Positions 1 through 10,787 of a stretch of 64,000 bases of DNA are shown piece by piece. Each line of letters begins with the position of its first letter. The first letter of the stretch is position 1. Below the pieces are notes generated by a model. It had not been told where the DNA came from, did no database searches, and saw nothing but the letters and a program-made list of their open reading frames with translations. The translations under genes were made by a program, and so were the position numbers. Source of the stretch: Halichondria panicea (Eukaryota; Porifera; Demospongiae; Suberitida; Halichondriidae). The stretch covers positions 16,658,518 to 16,722,517 of the forward strand of contig NC_087377.1 of NCBI RefSeq assembly GCF_963675165.1, written 5' to 3'.

Positions 1-307
1 CTTTACATACAGTATAGAGAGCCAGCCAGTTGATGAATTTCATTAACATGCTATTGAGTTACACTTTAAAATGATTTAGAAGAAGAATTCCATTGCAGCA
101 AAAAAAATTGCGCCTAATTAGATAAGAAAATACATTTTTCAGCAGTTAAAAATTAAAAAGCTATACATACAGCGAGCTAAAAAATAAATGATCGTGCAGC
201 TTGATTGATACAATCTAACAAATTAAAGTCATGACCTAATAATGTAGTCACTGTTTCAAGTACTTCCAATGTAAAAGCAATACAACAGGAGAGGAGGTGG
301 AGTTTCA

Positions 308-997
308 CTAGCAGATGAAGCGGGTATGGGTTATATCGGTGCTGTCATAGGTGCAGCTAGCAGTTGTGAGGATGGTGGAACTGAGGGACATAGGCTCGGG
401 AACCAGGTTGCGACTCAGCCAATGCTCAGCTGAGTGAGGGTTCACTGCAGCTTTGTCTTCACTCACACGACTACTGGTCATTTCACTTATACGCTTGTCC
501 AGGTGACAGCGAAGCTCTTCCAGGTGTCCATAGAGACGGAACTTGGTGCAAGCTTCTCTTATCTCTGGGACGGTGCAGGAGGGGACAAACGTGTCGCCAG
601 TAGTTTGTCTCACCCAGCTGCAGGTGCTGTTGAGACTCCTCCAGGCAACATACTGGTTGGCTTTGTAGCCCTCCAGGAGGGGACTGTCTAGGGGGGTGGT
701 CAACACACTGTAGGAGTGGTGAATGTAGCGATCGTATACATAGCAGAGTGCTTCTTGCTCCAGATAGAACGTTTCGTCGCATTCTCCTTTCGGTACTGAT
801 ACAGGGCCAAAGAATTGTATACACTCTGAGAATTTTCCTGGGCAGAAAGTTCCCCTGGCAACTTTCCTCATCATATACAAATTGTCATTTATTGCCTCCA
901 TTTTCTCGACTTCTTCATCAGTAAATGATTGGCTTTTGACGGGGACGGCCTGGCAGTGGAGGAGATAAAGAGCGAGGAGAAAGATAAATGTCTTCAT
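308..997 (-). CDS. Family A secreted cysteine-rich protein, copy A1 (inverted)
   Basis: A 229-aa intronless ORF, nearly identical to A2-A4 but on the opposite strand and at the left edge of the array. It has a hydrophobic signal peptide (residues 1-17, ending CQA), the CYVYDR motif and all ten mature cysteines of the family. Unlike the other A copies the dibasic KR after the signal peptide is KS (VPVKSQS), so a Kex2/furin-like cut would be lost. The C-terminus reads RFIC rather than RFDC/RFNC. A TATTTAAG-like box lies about 100 bp upstream on the minus strand (near 1095-1102). Its 3' flank matches that of A5 and differs from those of A2-A4. Function unknown; secretion is inferred from the signal peptide. 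Confidence 0.8.
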   Translation of the reverse strand: MKTFIFLLALYLLHCQAVPVKSQSFTDEEVEKMEAINDNLYMMRKVARGTFCPGKFSECIQFFGPVSVPKGECDETFYLEQEALCYVYDRYIHHSYSVLTTPLDSPLLEGYKANQYVAWRSLNSTCSWVRQTTGDTFVPSCTVPEIREACTKFRLYGHLEELRCHLDKRISEMTSSRVSEDKAAVNPHSAEHWLSRNLVPEPMSLSSTILTTASCTYDSTDITHTRFIC

Positions 998-1440
998 GAT
1001 CGTTGGAGATGATATAGTTATCGTTGATTACTGATTATCAATGGTTAATTGTTGATGTTTGCAGTTGTGTGGAGAATGGCTGAGGGCAAGTGCTTAAATA
1101 TGAGTCTCATCCCTGGGGTAGCTAGGGAACGTAACGTGCCTCACTGCTATCTCTCCTGGCCCAGTTAATGAGAAATGATGTAACGAGATATTCAAATGAG
1201 ATTAATGTCAAGTTCAATTTGTTGTCTTAGTAACACGGACAAACATTTTGTACTTCCTTCCAGGATATGCAGTGGTGCTATGGCCAGTATGTGCACTATA
1301 GCCGCAGGTTTTAAGTTAATGATATTCATTGATTCTGGATGTATTACGTAACTAAGGAAGCCGACAGACTATAGACTATAGTCTGTCTATAGTAAGAAAG
1401 TAATACTGAAAGAAGAAGTACAGTATATATAATAGTTATA

Positions 1441-1571
1441 GACACTGTTTATAGGAAGTTTCTATACATGATTTAGAAGTCCAAAGGACTGGTTGTAGTA
1501 TCCCGAACGCAGTGAGGATTCTACTAGCCCTGAGGACTTCTAAATCATGTGGAACTTCCTAAACAGTGTCT
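1441..1571. repeat. Fold-back (MITE-like) element
   Basis: The left arm starts GACACTGTTTATAGGAAGTT and the right arm ends with its near-complement AACTTCCTAAACAGTGTC. The inner arms also pair (ATGATTTAGAAGTCC against GGACTTCTAAATCAT). Total length is about 131 bp with a loop near 1490-1530. No coding capacity. Confidence 0.7.
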
Positions 1572-1642
1572 AAGCATTTTAGATCATAGCAACCGTCAGT
1601 ATTTTAGCCAATCAGATTTGAATGTTCTTATCTAATCTTTGC

Positions 1643-1721
1643 TACATGATTTTCTAAGTGAAGTACATGATTTTCTAAAGTAAGTACATGATTTTCTAAA
1701 TAAGTACATGATTTTCTAAGT
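1643..1721. repeat. Short tandem repeat, about 20-bp unit, four copies
   Basis: The motif TACATGATTTTCTAA recurs four times with small spacers (GTGAAG, AGTAAG, ATAAG). Imperfect minisatellite; no other function visible. Confidence 0.7.
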
Positions 1722-1795
1722 TGGATGAACACTTTCTTTAGCCAATCAAATTGCAGTATTTATGGCAAACATGATCTAAACGTAGCTTATAGAGG

Positions 1796-1847
1796 CTAAT
1801 ACACACACCCCACCCCCACACCCACACCCACACACACACACACAACC
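1796..1847. repeat. CA-rich microsatellite
   Basis: A run of CA and CCA units interrupted by C tracts. Confidence 0.8.
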
Positions 1848-3505
1848 CTGATTAGCAAAGTGTTTGCACACTTGTAGGAGCTGTTACGGTACGGTAAACA
1901 TCTATGCAGGGCTTCTGTTGCTATACGTACGCACTATTCTTCTAAATCACACATTGTTAGTTTATAGGACACACACAATAATCAAAAGAAAGTCCATTGA
2001 TTGACTTTCTACGTTATTTCCTATATACAATAACTACGTATATACCACAAAGGTTACCAAGTAAGTAATTGAAAACGCATTAATTTGGCAAGTCACTAGA
2101 TAAGCGATAATAACATGCCATGCATGTGAATGTGAACATTAGACTATAATTATAGAGTGTTCTAGAATGGTGTGTGGTAGGCTTTGCACATTTAAAGTGC
2201 CGGGGGAGAGGACTACTATACATACGTACGCTAACACCATGCCGACTAAAAATAATAGAAATAATGATATTCATGAGATTTCCCAGTAAGTGATTAAAAA
2301 TTTCTGGCTCTCCATGGAAACTGGATCACATGCTCTTAATTGATAGTTCTTTGGGAAATGGAAATGGAGATGATACAGATAGTGCCTAAAAGTAACATTC
2401 CATACATTTTATCAGTCCGTGAAATCTATACATGTTGTAAGGCCATGCAGAAGTAAGAATGAGAACTACCCCTTTTAAAACCTGAAGTACACTGCAATTA
2501 GGATACGGAGTAAACACAGAGGGGACTTTTTCAACCAGCACTTGTTAGTCCCAATTGTGAACTCACCAAACCTGTTTGTCTATAGACGCACATATAATTA
2601 TAGATAGTGATTTCAGAGGAGCAATAATTTTTTAAGTTTTCCCAATGGTGACGAAATTGCATGCATGGCTGGTTATAGCGAATATACATTAATGTACAAC
2701 CTGAGTGTGTATATTAGTTATAGGTGCATGCATGGCTATACTGGGAAATGTTTTTTGAAAGGCTGGCAAAGTGCAGATTTTGATAATGATTTCATGGATC
2801 ACCATTGGCAATAATTTTTCCCAATGGTGAATTACGGGTACGTGGCTATTGGGGAAACGATTCTTTGAAAGGAGCTATAATTATACAGAATGGAATAATT
2901 ATTAGGAGGGAAGGTTTGTTCTGACGACAACTGAGCTAGCACAGCTGGAACATAATTATGTAATGGAGAACTCTGAATATGAAAAATAATATCGTTCATG
3001 TAAGCTGATTGAGCAGTATACATGCATGTACGGTAACGAGATTAATACAACAATGTTGATACTGAAGCCAAGCACAAACATACACATATGTATACATGCA
3101 TGCAAGACATTAATTGCATGTACAGCTTCAAACAACAACCTTAGTATATATGTATTGTACACATTGAAACACTAGAAGACTGCAAGCAGACTGCAGACTT
3201 AAAAATTCAAATTCTTAGAGTAATGTGATCCTAATAAAAATTCCAACACCAATTAATTAATCCATTGCCGTAAGTTCTGAATGGAAGGATTCTTTACATA
3301 GTTAAGCTGCCCCCAGATCAGGAACTAACCCTGAGGCTGGGCTTTAATGAATTGTTGCTAAGATATCCTGGATGCAATATTATGAACACTGATATTAAAT
3401 TTTTCATATTCAGAGTTCTCCATTACATAATTTCTCATTAACTGGGCCAGGAGAGATTGTAGTGAGGCATGTTACGTTCCCTAGCTACCCCAGGGATGAG
3501 ACTCA

Positions 3506-3513
3506 TATTTAAG
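3506..3513 (+). promoter_or_regulatory. TATA-like box of A2
   Basis: TATTTAAG about 96 bp upstream of the A2 ATG. The same box at the same spacing precedes A3 (10683-10690) and A4 (23585-23592). In every copy it is followed by a conserved stretch containing CTCAGCCATTCTCCA, the likely transcription start area. Confidence 0.55.
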
Positions 3514-3608
3514 CACTTGCCCTCAGCCATTCTCCACACAACTGCAAACAGCAACAATTAACCATTGATAATCAGTAATCAACGATAACTATATCATCTC
3601 CAACAATC

Positions 3609-4301
3609 ATGAAGACATTTATTCTTCTCCTCGCTCTTTATCTCCTCCACTGCCAGGCCGTCCCAGTCAAAAGGCAATCATTATTTACTGATGAAGAAGT
3701 TGAGAAAATGGAGGCAATAAATGACAATTTGTATATGATGAGGAAAGTTGCCAGGGGAACTTTCTGCCCAGGAAAATTCTCAGAGTGTATACAATTCTTT
3801 GGCCCTGTGTCAGTGCCGAAAGGAGAATGCGACGAAACGTTCTATCTGGAGCAAGAAGCACTCTGCTATGTATACGATCGCTACATTGACCACTCCTACA
3901 GTGTGTTGACCACCTCCCTAGACAGTCCCCTCCTGGAGGGCTACAGAGCCAACCAGTACGTTGCCTGGAGGAGTCTCAACAGCACCTGCAGCTGGGTGAG
4001 ACAAACTACTGGCGACACGTTTGTCCCCTCCTGCACCGTCCCAGAGATAAGAGAAGCTTGCACCAAGTTCCGTCTCTATGGACACCTGGAAGAGCTTCGC
4101 TGTCACCTGGACAAGCGTATAAGTGAAATAACCAGTAGTCGTGTGAGTGAAAACAAAGCTGCAGTAAACCCTCACTCAGCTGAGCATTGGCTGAGTCGCA
4201 ACCTGGTTCCCGAGCCTATGTCCCTCAGTTCCACCATCCTCACTACTGCTAGCTGCACCTATGACAGCACCGATATAACCCGTACCCGCTTCGACTGCTA
4301 G
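3609..4301 (+). CDS. Family A secreted cysteine-rich protein, copy A2
   Basis: A 230-aa intronless ORF; reference copy for family A. Residues 1-17 form a signal peptide ending HCQA. VPVKRQ follows, with dibasic K21-R22 as a possible proprotein cleavage site, then a TDEE acidic stretch at 27-30. Mature cysteines are at 53, 60, 74, 86, 127, 142, 151, 165, 216 and 230 (the last residue). C86 lies in LCYVYDRY; C127/C142/C151 form the core shared with families B and C. One N-glycosylation sequon (N124-S-T). The ATG at 3609 is conserved in all intact A copies and directly precedes the signal peptide. It lies upstream of B1 on the same strand. The family is not one I recognise; an extracellular, disulfide-bonded product is inferred. 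Confidence 0.85.
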   Translation: MKTFILLLALYLLHCQAVPVKRQSLFTDEEVEKMEAINDNLYMMRKVARGTFCPGKFSECIQFFGPVSVPKGECDETFYLEQEALCYVYDRYIDHSYSVLTTSLDSPLLEGYRANQYVAWRSLNSTCSWVRQTTGDTFVPSCTVPEIREACTKFRLYGHLEELRCHLDKRISEITSSRVSENKAAVNPHSAEHWLSRNLVPEPMSLSSTILTTASCTYDSTDITRTRFDC

Positions 4302-5328
4302 TGAAACTCCACCTCCTCTCCTGTGGTATTGCTTTTACATTGGAAGTACTTGAAACAGTGACTACATTATTAGGTCATGACTTGTGTTGGATTGTATCAA
4401 TCTTCACCAAATGTATATATATCATCTAATATTATGCTATTAGAATTATTTTTTTATGATGCATTTTTATACTGCCTATATTGCTTTTTCTGTACAAAAT
4501 GAAATTCTATGATTATAATAATATAACTGAAAATGAATATAATTATACGTACAATTAACAAACACAACACACAACACAACAACACTCAAGAAGTATACTA
4601 ACACATAATCACTATCATAAATCTAACGTATTTACTTTTTAAATAATAACATGGCATGCACACTATATATGTATATATATCCGACATTATATAGGAGAGT
4701 CCCAAGTTGTTGTCACGGTAATAGAGCCACTAAAACAGTGGGCGGTGTACATAATCAATTGCATGTATATATACATAGGCTGAAATTGACCGCTCGTTAA
4801 ATCATACTATTTATTGCCAAGGTAATGATGATAATGAATCTATTTATTGCAATAGCAAAAGGCGTAGGCTACAGGAATGCATGGAATGTTCACTTAAAGT
4901 GTTTTCTTTTTGTTCTGTTTTTTCTTCGTTACTACGCATGGGGGATAATTATTTAGCGTTCTTTGTCTATTAATAGAACCAGGAGCACATGAAGGAGCAA
5001 CTACTATACACACCATATCAATTTGTTATTGTCTCATTACGTCACAAACACTTGTAAACTGTGCATGGTTTGACATGACCATGTATGGCTAAGGCTAAGG
5101 CAGGCTACGATCAGAAATTCTACCACATGTGCATGCTTGCGCAATACCTGTTTTCAGTGCCGTCGTATACAGCCACTTGAGATGTGGGCGTTACACAACA
5201 TAGTTTGACAGAGCTAGTGAGACAACAACACGTTTGTAAGGGCTGTACAGCATGCAGTTGCCCACTCCCCTCATGTATACTCCTGATAGAACTCAGAATC
5301 AGGCATGGTGCTTACACTGGTACAGAGG

Positions 5329-5467
5329 ATTTCAAGTTGGTTGGCAGAAGTTAAAAGTTGAAGTGCAGTCAACCATGACCACTAATTACATTAAACACAC
5401 ACGGTATGTGGTCATGGGGTTGCATGAGTGCATTTCAACTTTTAACTTCTGCCAACCAACCTGAAAT
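5329..5467. repeat. Inverted-repeat element, copy 1
   Basis: Arms of about 38 bp: the left arm begins ATTTCAAGTTGGTTGGCAGA and the right arm ends TCTGCCAACCAACCTGAAAT. An inner pairing around CATGACCAC / GTGGTCATG extends the stem. A MITE-like fold-back that was carried along when the block duplicated. Confidence 0.75.
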
Positions 5468-6170
5468 TCTCTGTAGGTGGTGAGTGATGGTGCATGGTGC
5501 ACTGTACTAACAAAATAACCAACAGCCTATACTAAAGAGGTGTGTTGTATTGAGATTGAGGATTAAAATAGCCACCACTTAGGGCATCCTGCACAGACAG
5601 AGAGGGCAACAGGATGTGCGATCATGCATGCAAGCAGCCAGAGAAGGGCTTGTGCGCAAATATCAGCAAATTTGCAGTTTGCAAGCACTTAAGCCGCTTC
5701 CATAAAAGGAAGTGCAGTTTCACCGGCAATTACGAAACATGATCCTGAGTATACGTTGAAGTTAGCCGCTCCTTCTCTTATTTATGGGCTCCTGTATAAA
5801 CAGAGTCTTGTTTCTGGGGTTCCACTCGATCACGAGGTCATTGAATATCACCACGGAGTTTAATTACTTTCCCTTCGATGTGGGCCAAGGATCATTTAAT
5901 AAGCAACTAACTTTAAAAGTGATAAACATATTGTTGTTCAATCTATTCTTACAAAGCCTCTCTTCTTGACAACCAACTACATTGTGCTGGCATGCGTGTC
6001 GATTAAACGGCTAATGAATATCGGATCATTAACATACCACCCACACAAACTGTGTTTATTATCCTGGTTTCTAAGACGACAACTTACAATGAATAAACTT
6101 AATATTCTAATCGGTTAGAACATTCCTAGCAGACGCGCTGAGAGATCTTAGTTACAGGGGCAAAACTATG

Positions 6171-6178
6171 TATATAAG
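6171..6178 (+). promoter_or_regulatory. TATA box of B1
   Basis: TATATAAG, about 155 bp before the B1 ATG, followed by the conserved GTCAGTGGGGGAACACATTC. Identical boxes precede B2 (13301-13308) and B3 (26194-26201). Confidence 0.6.
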
Positions 6179-6325
6179 TCAGTGGGGGAACACATTCACA
6201 ACAAAACAAAAACAAATCTCAAAGGAGAAGAAAGAAAAGAACAAAGAAAGTACTTCCGCAATAAAAATCCAACAATAAAAATCCAACAATTCGAAAAAAA
6301 ACTTCACCGATTAAAGAAACTCATC

Positions 6326-6994
6326 ATGAACTACATGGCACTCGTTCTTTCCCTCATCGTTTGCCTCCTCCACGTTCAAGCGGCTCCAGTAAAGAGACAA
6401 CTCTCTACAGATGAAGAAGCCGGCAACCTGGAGGTCGTTAACAGAGCCTTGATCCTAACACACGGCGAATCCATGCGGCCATCGTACAGCCTTCCAAACT
6501 TCCTCATTGGTCAAAAAGTGCTGTGTTACATGTACGACCGACACAGTGACTTCTACCACAGTCTGCAAGACGGTCTTAGAAGCCACTCGGAATACAGCAG
6601 TGATACTGTGGAGGAATTCATTCTGAAGTACACAGATGGGGAGAGCATCACCGGGGAACTTAGCGAACAACTGGCTGACCTCGCTAGCAAAGAGTACATC
6701 GGAAGAGAGATACTTGGCCGGACATGTCGCTGGGTGCAACCACGCTCAAGTGGTTTTGTGAGCAGCTGTTCCGTCTCGCAAATTTCTCAAAGCTGCGCTC
6801 GATACCGGCTGCAAGAAAAGCACGAAGAGGTAGTACCGCTGTTTGACAATTATTCCCGAGCCTTTGGAGTGGAGGGGAGGCTGGTGGGCCGAATTGCAAA
6901 CTGTCAGTGGCTGAACCCCAACCCCAACATACCACAGGCAATCATTGAAAAGATTAACAAGAATGGAAAAGTGGATACAACCGATTGCAATTAA
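6326..6994 (+). CDS. Family B secreted cysteine-containing protein, copy B1
   Basis: A 222-aa intronless ORF; reference for family B. The frame is open further upstream, but the ATG at 6326 is preferred because it directly starts the signal peptide (residues 1-19, ending HVQA) and is the only start conserved in B2 and B3. APVKRQL follows, with dibasic K23-R24, then TDEE. Six cysteines: 67 (LCYMYDR), 134 (TCRWV), 148 (SCSV), 157 (SCARYR), 193 (NCQWL) and 221 (next to last residue). They align with six of the ten in family A, including the same 8-residue gap between the third and fourth. The NYS sequon at 175-177 is specific to this copy. It is convergent with C1. Role unknown. Confidence 0.83.
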   Translation: MNYMALVLSLIVCLLHVQAAPVKRQLSTDEEAGNLEVVNRALILTHGESMRPSYSLPNFLIGQKVLCYMYDRHSDFYHSLQDGLRSHSEYSSDTVEEFILKYTDGESITGELSEQLADLASKEYIGREILGRTCRWVQPRSSGFVSSCSVSQISQSCARYRLQEKHEEVVPLFDNYSRAFGVEGRLVGRIANCQWLNPNPNIPQAIIEKINKNGKVDTTDCN

Positions 6995-7676
6995 CTGAGA
7001 ACTTTTATGTTATACAGTATACACGCTGACACAATTAGGTATACAAACACTTTGTATACATGTAGTATTATATGCATGTGCATATAATGCATGTAGTTAG
7101 ACTTTTAGACTAGACTATCGTGTAATGTTGAAGTCAAAATAAGTGTTAAACGACCTTCATCTAAACATACTATCTTGTAGACCTCTCCAAGGGCTACTAA
7201 GTGCATCTTTTAATTGTGAAATTGCTATAACAAAAGTTGTGGACAGTCAAAGACACCAATCCCAATCTAAACACATCCAGAATAATTATAAAAACAAAAA
7301 GTTATAAGGAATGTGGTCATATCCTCACACACAGACAGCTGGTTAGGATATCACTATTCATGACTCAATTAAGAAAATATGCAATGGCTTCTCAAAGGTG
7401 GATTACATTCATAGCTTGAACTACTTGGTTGCTAAGAAGACTGGTAATTAGGGAATTTTATGGAAATGGAAGTACATTTTGAGTGGGCTACTTAAATACC
7501 TGAGACAAATGGCCAGTTACTATAATAAGCTATATACATAATATCAGCTTAGAACTAAAAATAAAACTATATATAAAAACTAAAAACCTACATGGCTAAC
7601 AAACTCCTACACAATATATTTACATGGCTAATGATAACAAGACAGGGAAAGCTACAAAATGTGTAATAATTATCGT

Positions 7677-8291
7677 TCATTCATCACAACTAACAGACCG
7701 ATAGCCTTCACGTCCGTTGCATTCTGATTGGTTAATGTTTGCCAAGTCGTGGATCTCACAAACGTTGAGGGAAGTCATGCAAGGGGGCACGCCCTGAGGC
7801 TGTAGCCACACGCACCTGTCAGCAAAGCCGGCACTACGATTCAAATCACCGCTCACATAGACATCGTGAACGTCGGCAATTTCAATCGCACTTTTCCCCA
7901 TGACGATCCTGTAGATATTGCACATTCTCTTGACACTAGAAACAGTACACTCGGGGAGGAGTGTGTCGTCTAGGAAACGGACTAATTCGCATGATTGGAC
8001 GACACTCTGCTCTGCGATGTATTTGAGACTGGAGCAACTGTCATTAGAGGGGCGTGGCATCAACTGAGCATCAACGAGGAGGAGCCGATCGTACATGTGA
8101 CATACTACCTCATGGCCACCAGTAAAATTGAAATCCATTGGAAGAGACGCCTGGAAGTGGTTATCGAGGCTACCCATCACCGCGGTTACGCTGTTCACCA
8201 CTGCTATCAATTCTTGTAGTCTGTCATCAGGAACGGCGTCGGCGTGAAGGAAATAAAGAGCGAGCAGAGGAATCAATGCAAGGTACTTCAT
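7677..8291 (-). CDS. Family C secreted cysteine-rich protein, copy C1
   Basis: A 204-aa intronless ORF on the minus strand, converging on B1. The signal peptide starts MKYLALIPLL and ends HADA. It then reads VPDDRLQ: the five codons that encode the KR site in most C copies are deleted in frame, as in C11. The family core (VCHMYDR, SCELV, ECTV, MCNIYR, RCVWLQ) is intact, and an extra cysteine sits in SNDSCSS. NFT, NDS, NRS and NQS sequons are present. A TATA box (TATATAAGG on the minus strand, 8391-8398 region) lies about 100 bp upstream. Confidence 0.8.
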   Translation of the reverse strand: MKYLALIPLLALYFLHADAVPDDRLQELIAVVNSVTAVMGSLDNHFQASLPMDFNFTGGHEVVCHMYDRLLLVDAQLMPRPSNDSCSSLKYIAEQSVVQSCELVRFLDDTLLPECTVSSVKRMCNIYRIVMGKSAIEIADVHDVYVSGDLNRSAGFADRCVWLQPQGVPPCMTSLNVCEIHDLANINQSECNGREGYRSVSCDE

Positions 8292-8390
8292 TGTAGTGGC
8301 TGTCAGTTTGGTTGGAGTAAATTCTGAACTGAAATTCTTTCTCTATTGCTGGAGAGGATGGTTGGATGACTGCTCTCTGTTTGCTGGGCC

Positions 8391-8398
8391 TTATATAC
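8391..8398 (-). promoter_or_regulatory. TATA box of C1
   Basis: On the minus strand the sequence reads TTGTATATAAGGCCCAGC, about 100 bp before the C1 ATG. The same element is found upstream of C3, C4, C5, C6, C8 and C11, and about 920 bp upstream of C9 because of an insertion. Confidence 0.6.
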
Positions 8399-8981
8399 AA
8401 GAGAGTTGGTAGCTAGGAAACACGTATTGTACAGAACGCCATATCTCTAATATTATGAGCGCAAAGCCCGTGCAGTAAATTACAAGTAAAACGAAGTCAC
8501 TAGTATCGATGAAGTATGACTGTATGTGCGTACAGGTGGACAAAATGTAAACATATTGCACCTATACGGATAATTTCATGACCACAACATTATGCATGTA
8601 CATACATGTACGAGGCTAGTTGTGTTAATTTTCTTAAGAAATATGCCCCAAGAAGCGCTTGCATCAATCCTTTCCATGAACATCATGCCAATTAGATATA
8701 ATCACATTCATTAACTAATTAACACCCACAGACCGTGTGTTCGTATCCTATTGTATTATCCTTATTTAGAGCTTATAACTGGAAGTCAATTTTGAATACA
8801 TATAACAATGGTCATGTTGTATGCAAAAATTGGGAAATGATTTAAGCTTCCAGTATGTGATAATGCAAGGTACCGCACACCCCCACAATACGTAACCATG
8901 GCACCTGAGCCACCTGTACAGTGTACACTATAGGCTAGTCCATACACTGCAGGTCAATTAGTCTAACATTTTTGGTTATAG

Positions 8982-9095
8982 TGAAAAGTGGATATAAACG
9001 ATTGCAACTGAGAGAACTTTTATCCCAACATACCACAGGCAATCATTAAAAAGATTAACAAGAATGGAAAAGTAGATACAACCGATTGCAATTAA
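8982..9095 (+). pseudogene. B 3'-end stub between C1 and C2
   Basis: Two partial copies of the last codons of family B. A short one (8982-9022, GAAAAGTGGATATAA type) is followed by a longer one (about 9024-9095) that ends with the B stop codon. The body of B is absent. It marks the edge of the tandemly amplified C unit. Confidence 0.7.
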
Positions 9096-9897
9096 CTGAG
9101 AGAACTTTTATCTTTATACAGTGTGCCATATACGCTGACACGATTAGGTATATACAAACACTTTGTATACATGTAGTACATGCATGTACATATATAGCTA
9201 GACTTTTAGACTATAGGCTATTGTTCAAGTCAAAAATAAGTGTCAAACGACCTTTAATCTAAACATACTAACTTATAGACCTCTCCAAGGGCTACTAAAT
9301 GCATCTTTTAATTGTGAAATTGGGTCTTCCTAACACAAGTTGTGGACAGTCAAAGACACCAATCCCATTCATGCACAGTATATAGGCAAACTAAACACGT
9401 CCAGAATAATTATAAAAACAAAAAGTTATAAGGAATGTGGTCATATCCTCACACATAGACAGCTGGTTAATACGAGCGGATATCATTATTCATGACTCAA
9501 TTAAGAAAATATGCAATGGCTTCTTAAAGACATTCATAGCTTCAGCTACTCGGTTGCTAAGAAAAACCGGTAATTAGGGAATTTTATGGAAATGGAACTT
9601 CCATTTCCAGTATGGAAGTACAATCATGTTTTGAGTGGGTGACTCAAATACCTGAGACAAATGGCCAGCTACTATAATAAGATTTGAGCTATAAAGATAA
9701 TTATTTTTAGCTTAGGAAAGATAAAACAAATTATTATATAGCTATTATACATATAAACTAAAAATCTATAACATGGCTAACGTACATGTAGTTAAGATCT
9801 AGCTACACAACATGGCTAATGATACAAGATAGGGCTAGCTAGTCTACACAATATTTATATTTACATTCTGTAATTATAATAACACAAGTTAGGGAAG

Positions 9898-10463
9898 CTA
9901 CAAAATGTATTGTTCATTCATACATTCATCACAGTTAACAGACTGATAGCCTTCACGTCCGTTGCATTCTGATTGGTTAATGTTTGCCAAGTCATGGATC
10001 TCACAAACATTGAGGGAAGCCATGCAAGGGGGCACGCCCTGAGGCTGTAGCCACACGCATCTGTCAGCAAAGCCGGCACTGCTATTCAAATCACCGCTCA
10101 CATAGACATCGTGAATGTCGGCAATTTCAATCGCACTTTTCCCCATGATGATCCTGTAGATATTGCACATTCTCTTGACAGTAGGAACAGTGCACTCACG
10201 GAGGAGTGTGTCGTCTAGGAAACGGACTAATTCGCATGATTGGACGACACTCTGCTCTGCGATGTATTTGAGACTGGAGCGACTGTAATTAGAGGGGCGT
10301 GGCATCAACTGAGCATCTATGAGAAGGAACCGATCGTACATGTGACATACTACCTCATGGCCACGGGTAAAATTGAAATCTATCGGAAGAGACGCCTGGA
10401 AGTGGTTATCGAGACTACCCATCACCGCGGTTATGCTGTTCACCACTGCTATCAATTCTTGTA
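9898..10463 (-). pseudogene. Family C copy C2, 5'-truncated
   Basis: Matches C1/C3 from about residue 30 to the C-terminus, but the signal peptide and promoter are missing. At about 10463 the sequence switches abruptly to the A-type upstream region. An ORF of 185 aa is still open from an internal ATG (MIAVVNSITAV). The normal TGA stop has become TGT, adding nine residues (CMNEQYIL and so on). Without a signal peptide it is unlikely to act like its relatives. Confidence 0.75.
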
Positions 10464-10787
10464 AAATATCATTAACTTAAAACCTGCGGCGATAGTGCAC
10501 ATACTGGCCATAGCACCACTGCATATCCTGGAAGGAAGTACAAAAATGTTTGTCCGTGTTACTAAGACAACAAATTGAACTTGACATTGAATATCTCGTT
10601 ACATCATTTCTCCATTAACTGGGCCAGGAGAGATTGCAGTGAGGCCCGTTACGTTCCCTAGCTACCCCAAGGATGAGACTCATATTTAAGCACTTGCCCT
10701 CAGCCATTCTCCACACAACTGCAAACAGCAACAATTAACCATTGATAATCAGTAATCAACGATAACTATATGTCATCTCCAACGATC

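Larger units (their letters stand above)
998..3608. other. Divergent intergenic region between A1 and A2
   Basis: No gene is supported here. Both ends carry the A-type promoter sequence in opposite orientations. The interior holds a fold-back element (1441-1571), a short tandem repeat of a TACATGATTTTCTAA-type motif (about 1643-1721) and a CA-rich microsatellite (about 1796-1846). Short ORFs in the interval have no start context or similarity that I can support. Confidence 0.7.
4302..6325. other. A2-B1 spacer
   Basis: About 2 kb without a supported gene. It contains an A/T-rich 3' flank, a 139-bp inverted-repeat element (5329-5467) and the B promoter at the right end. The whole spacer is repeated almost unchanged in the A3-B2 and A4-B3 intervals, showing that whole blocks were duplicated. 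Small ORFs such as the one at 5784-5969 recur only because the non-coding DNA is duplicated. Confidence 0.7.

Noticed and set aside
434-691. 85-aa antisense ORFs inside A and B copies
   Set aside because: Shadow frames of the real genes; no independent promoter, and no feature beyond sequence duplication.
5784-5969. 61-aa ORF repeated upstream of B1 and B2
   Set aside because: Lies in the B upstream region; the third copy has lost it by deletion, and it overlaps sequence kept only by block duplication.
7995-8219. A 74-aa antisense ORF conserved in every C copy
   Set aside because: It lies wholly antisense to the C coding region and is conserved only because the copies are recent duplicates; it is broken or altered without pattern and has no signal of its own.
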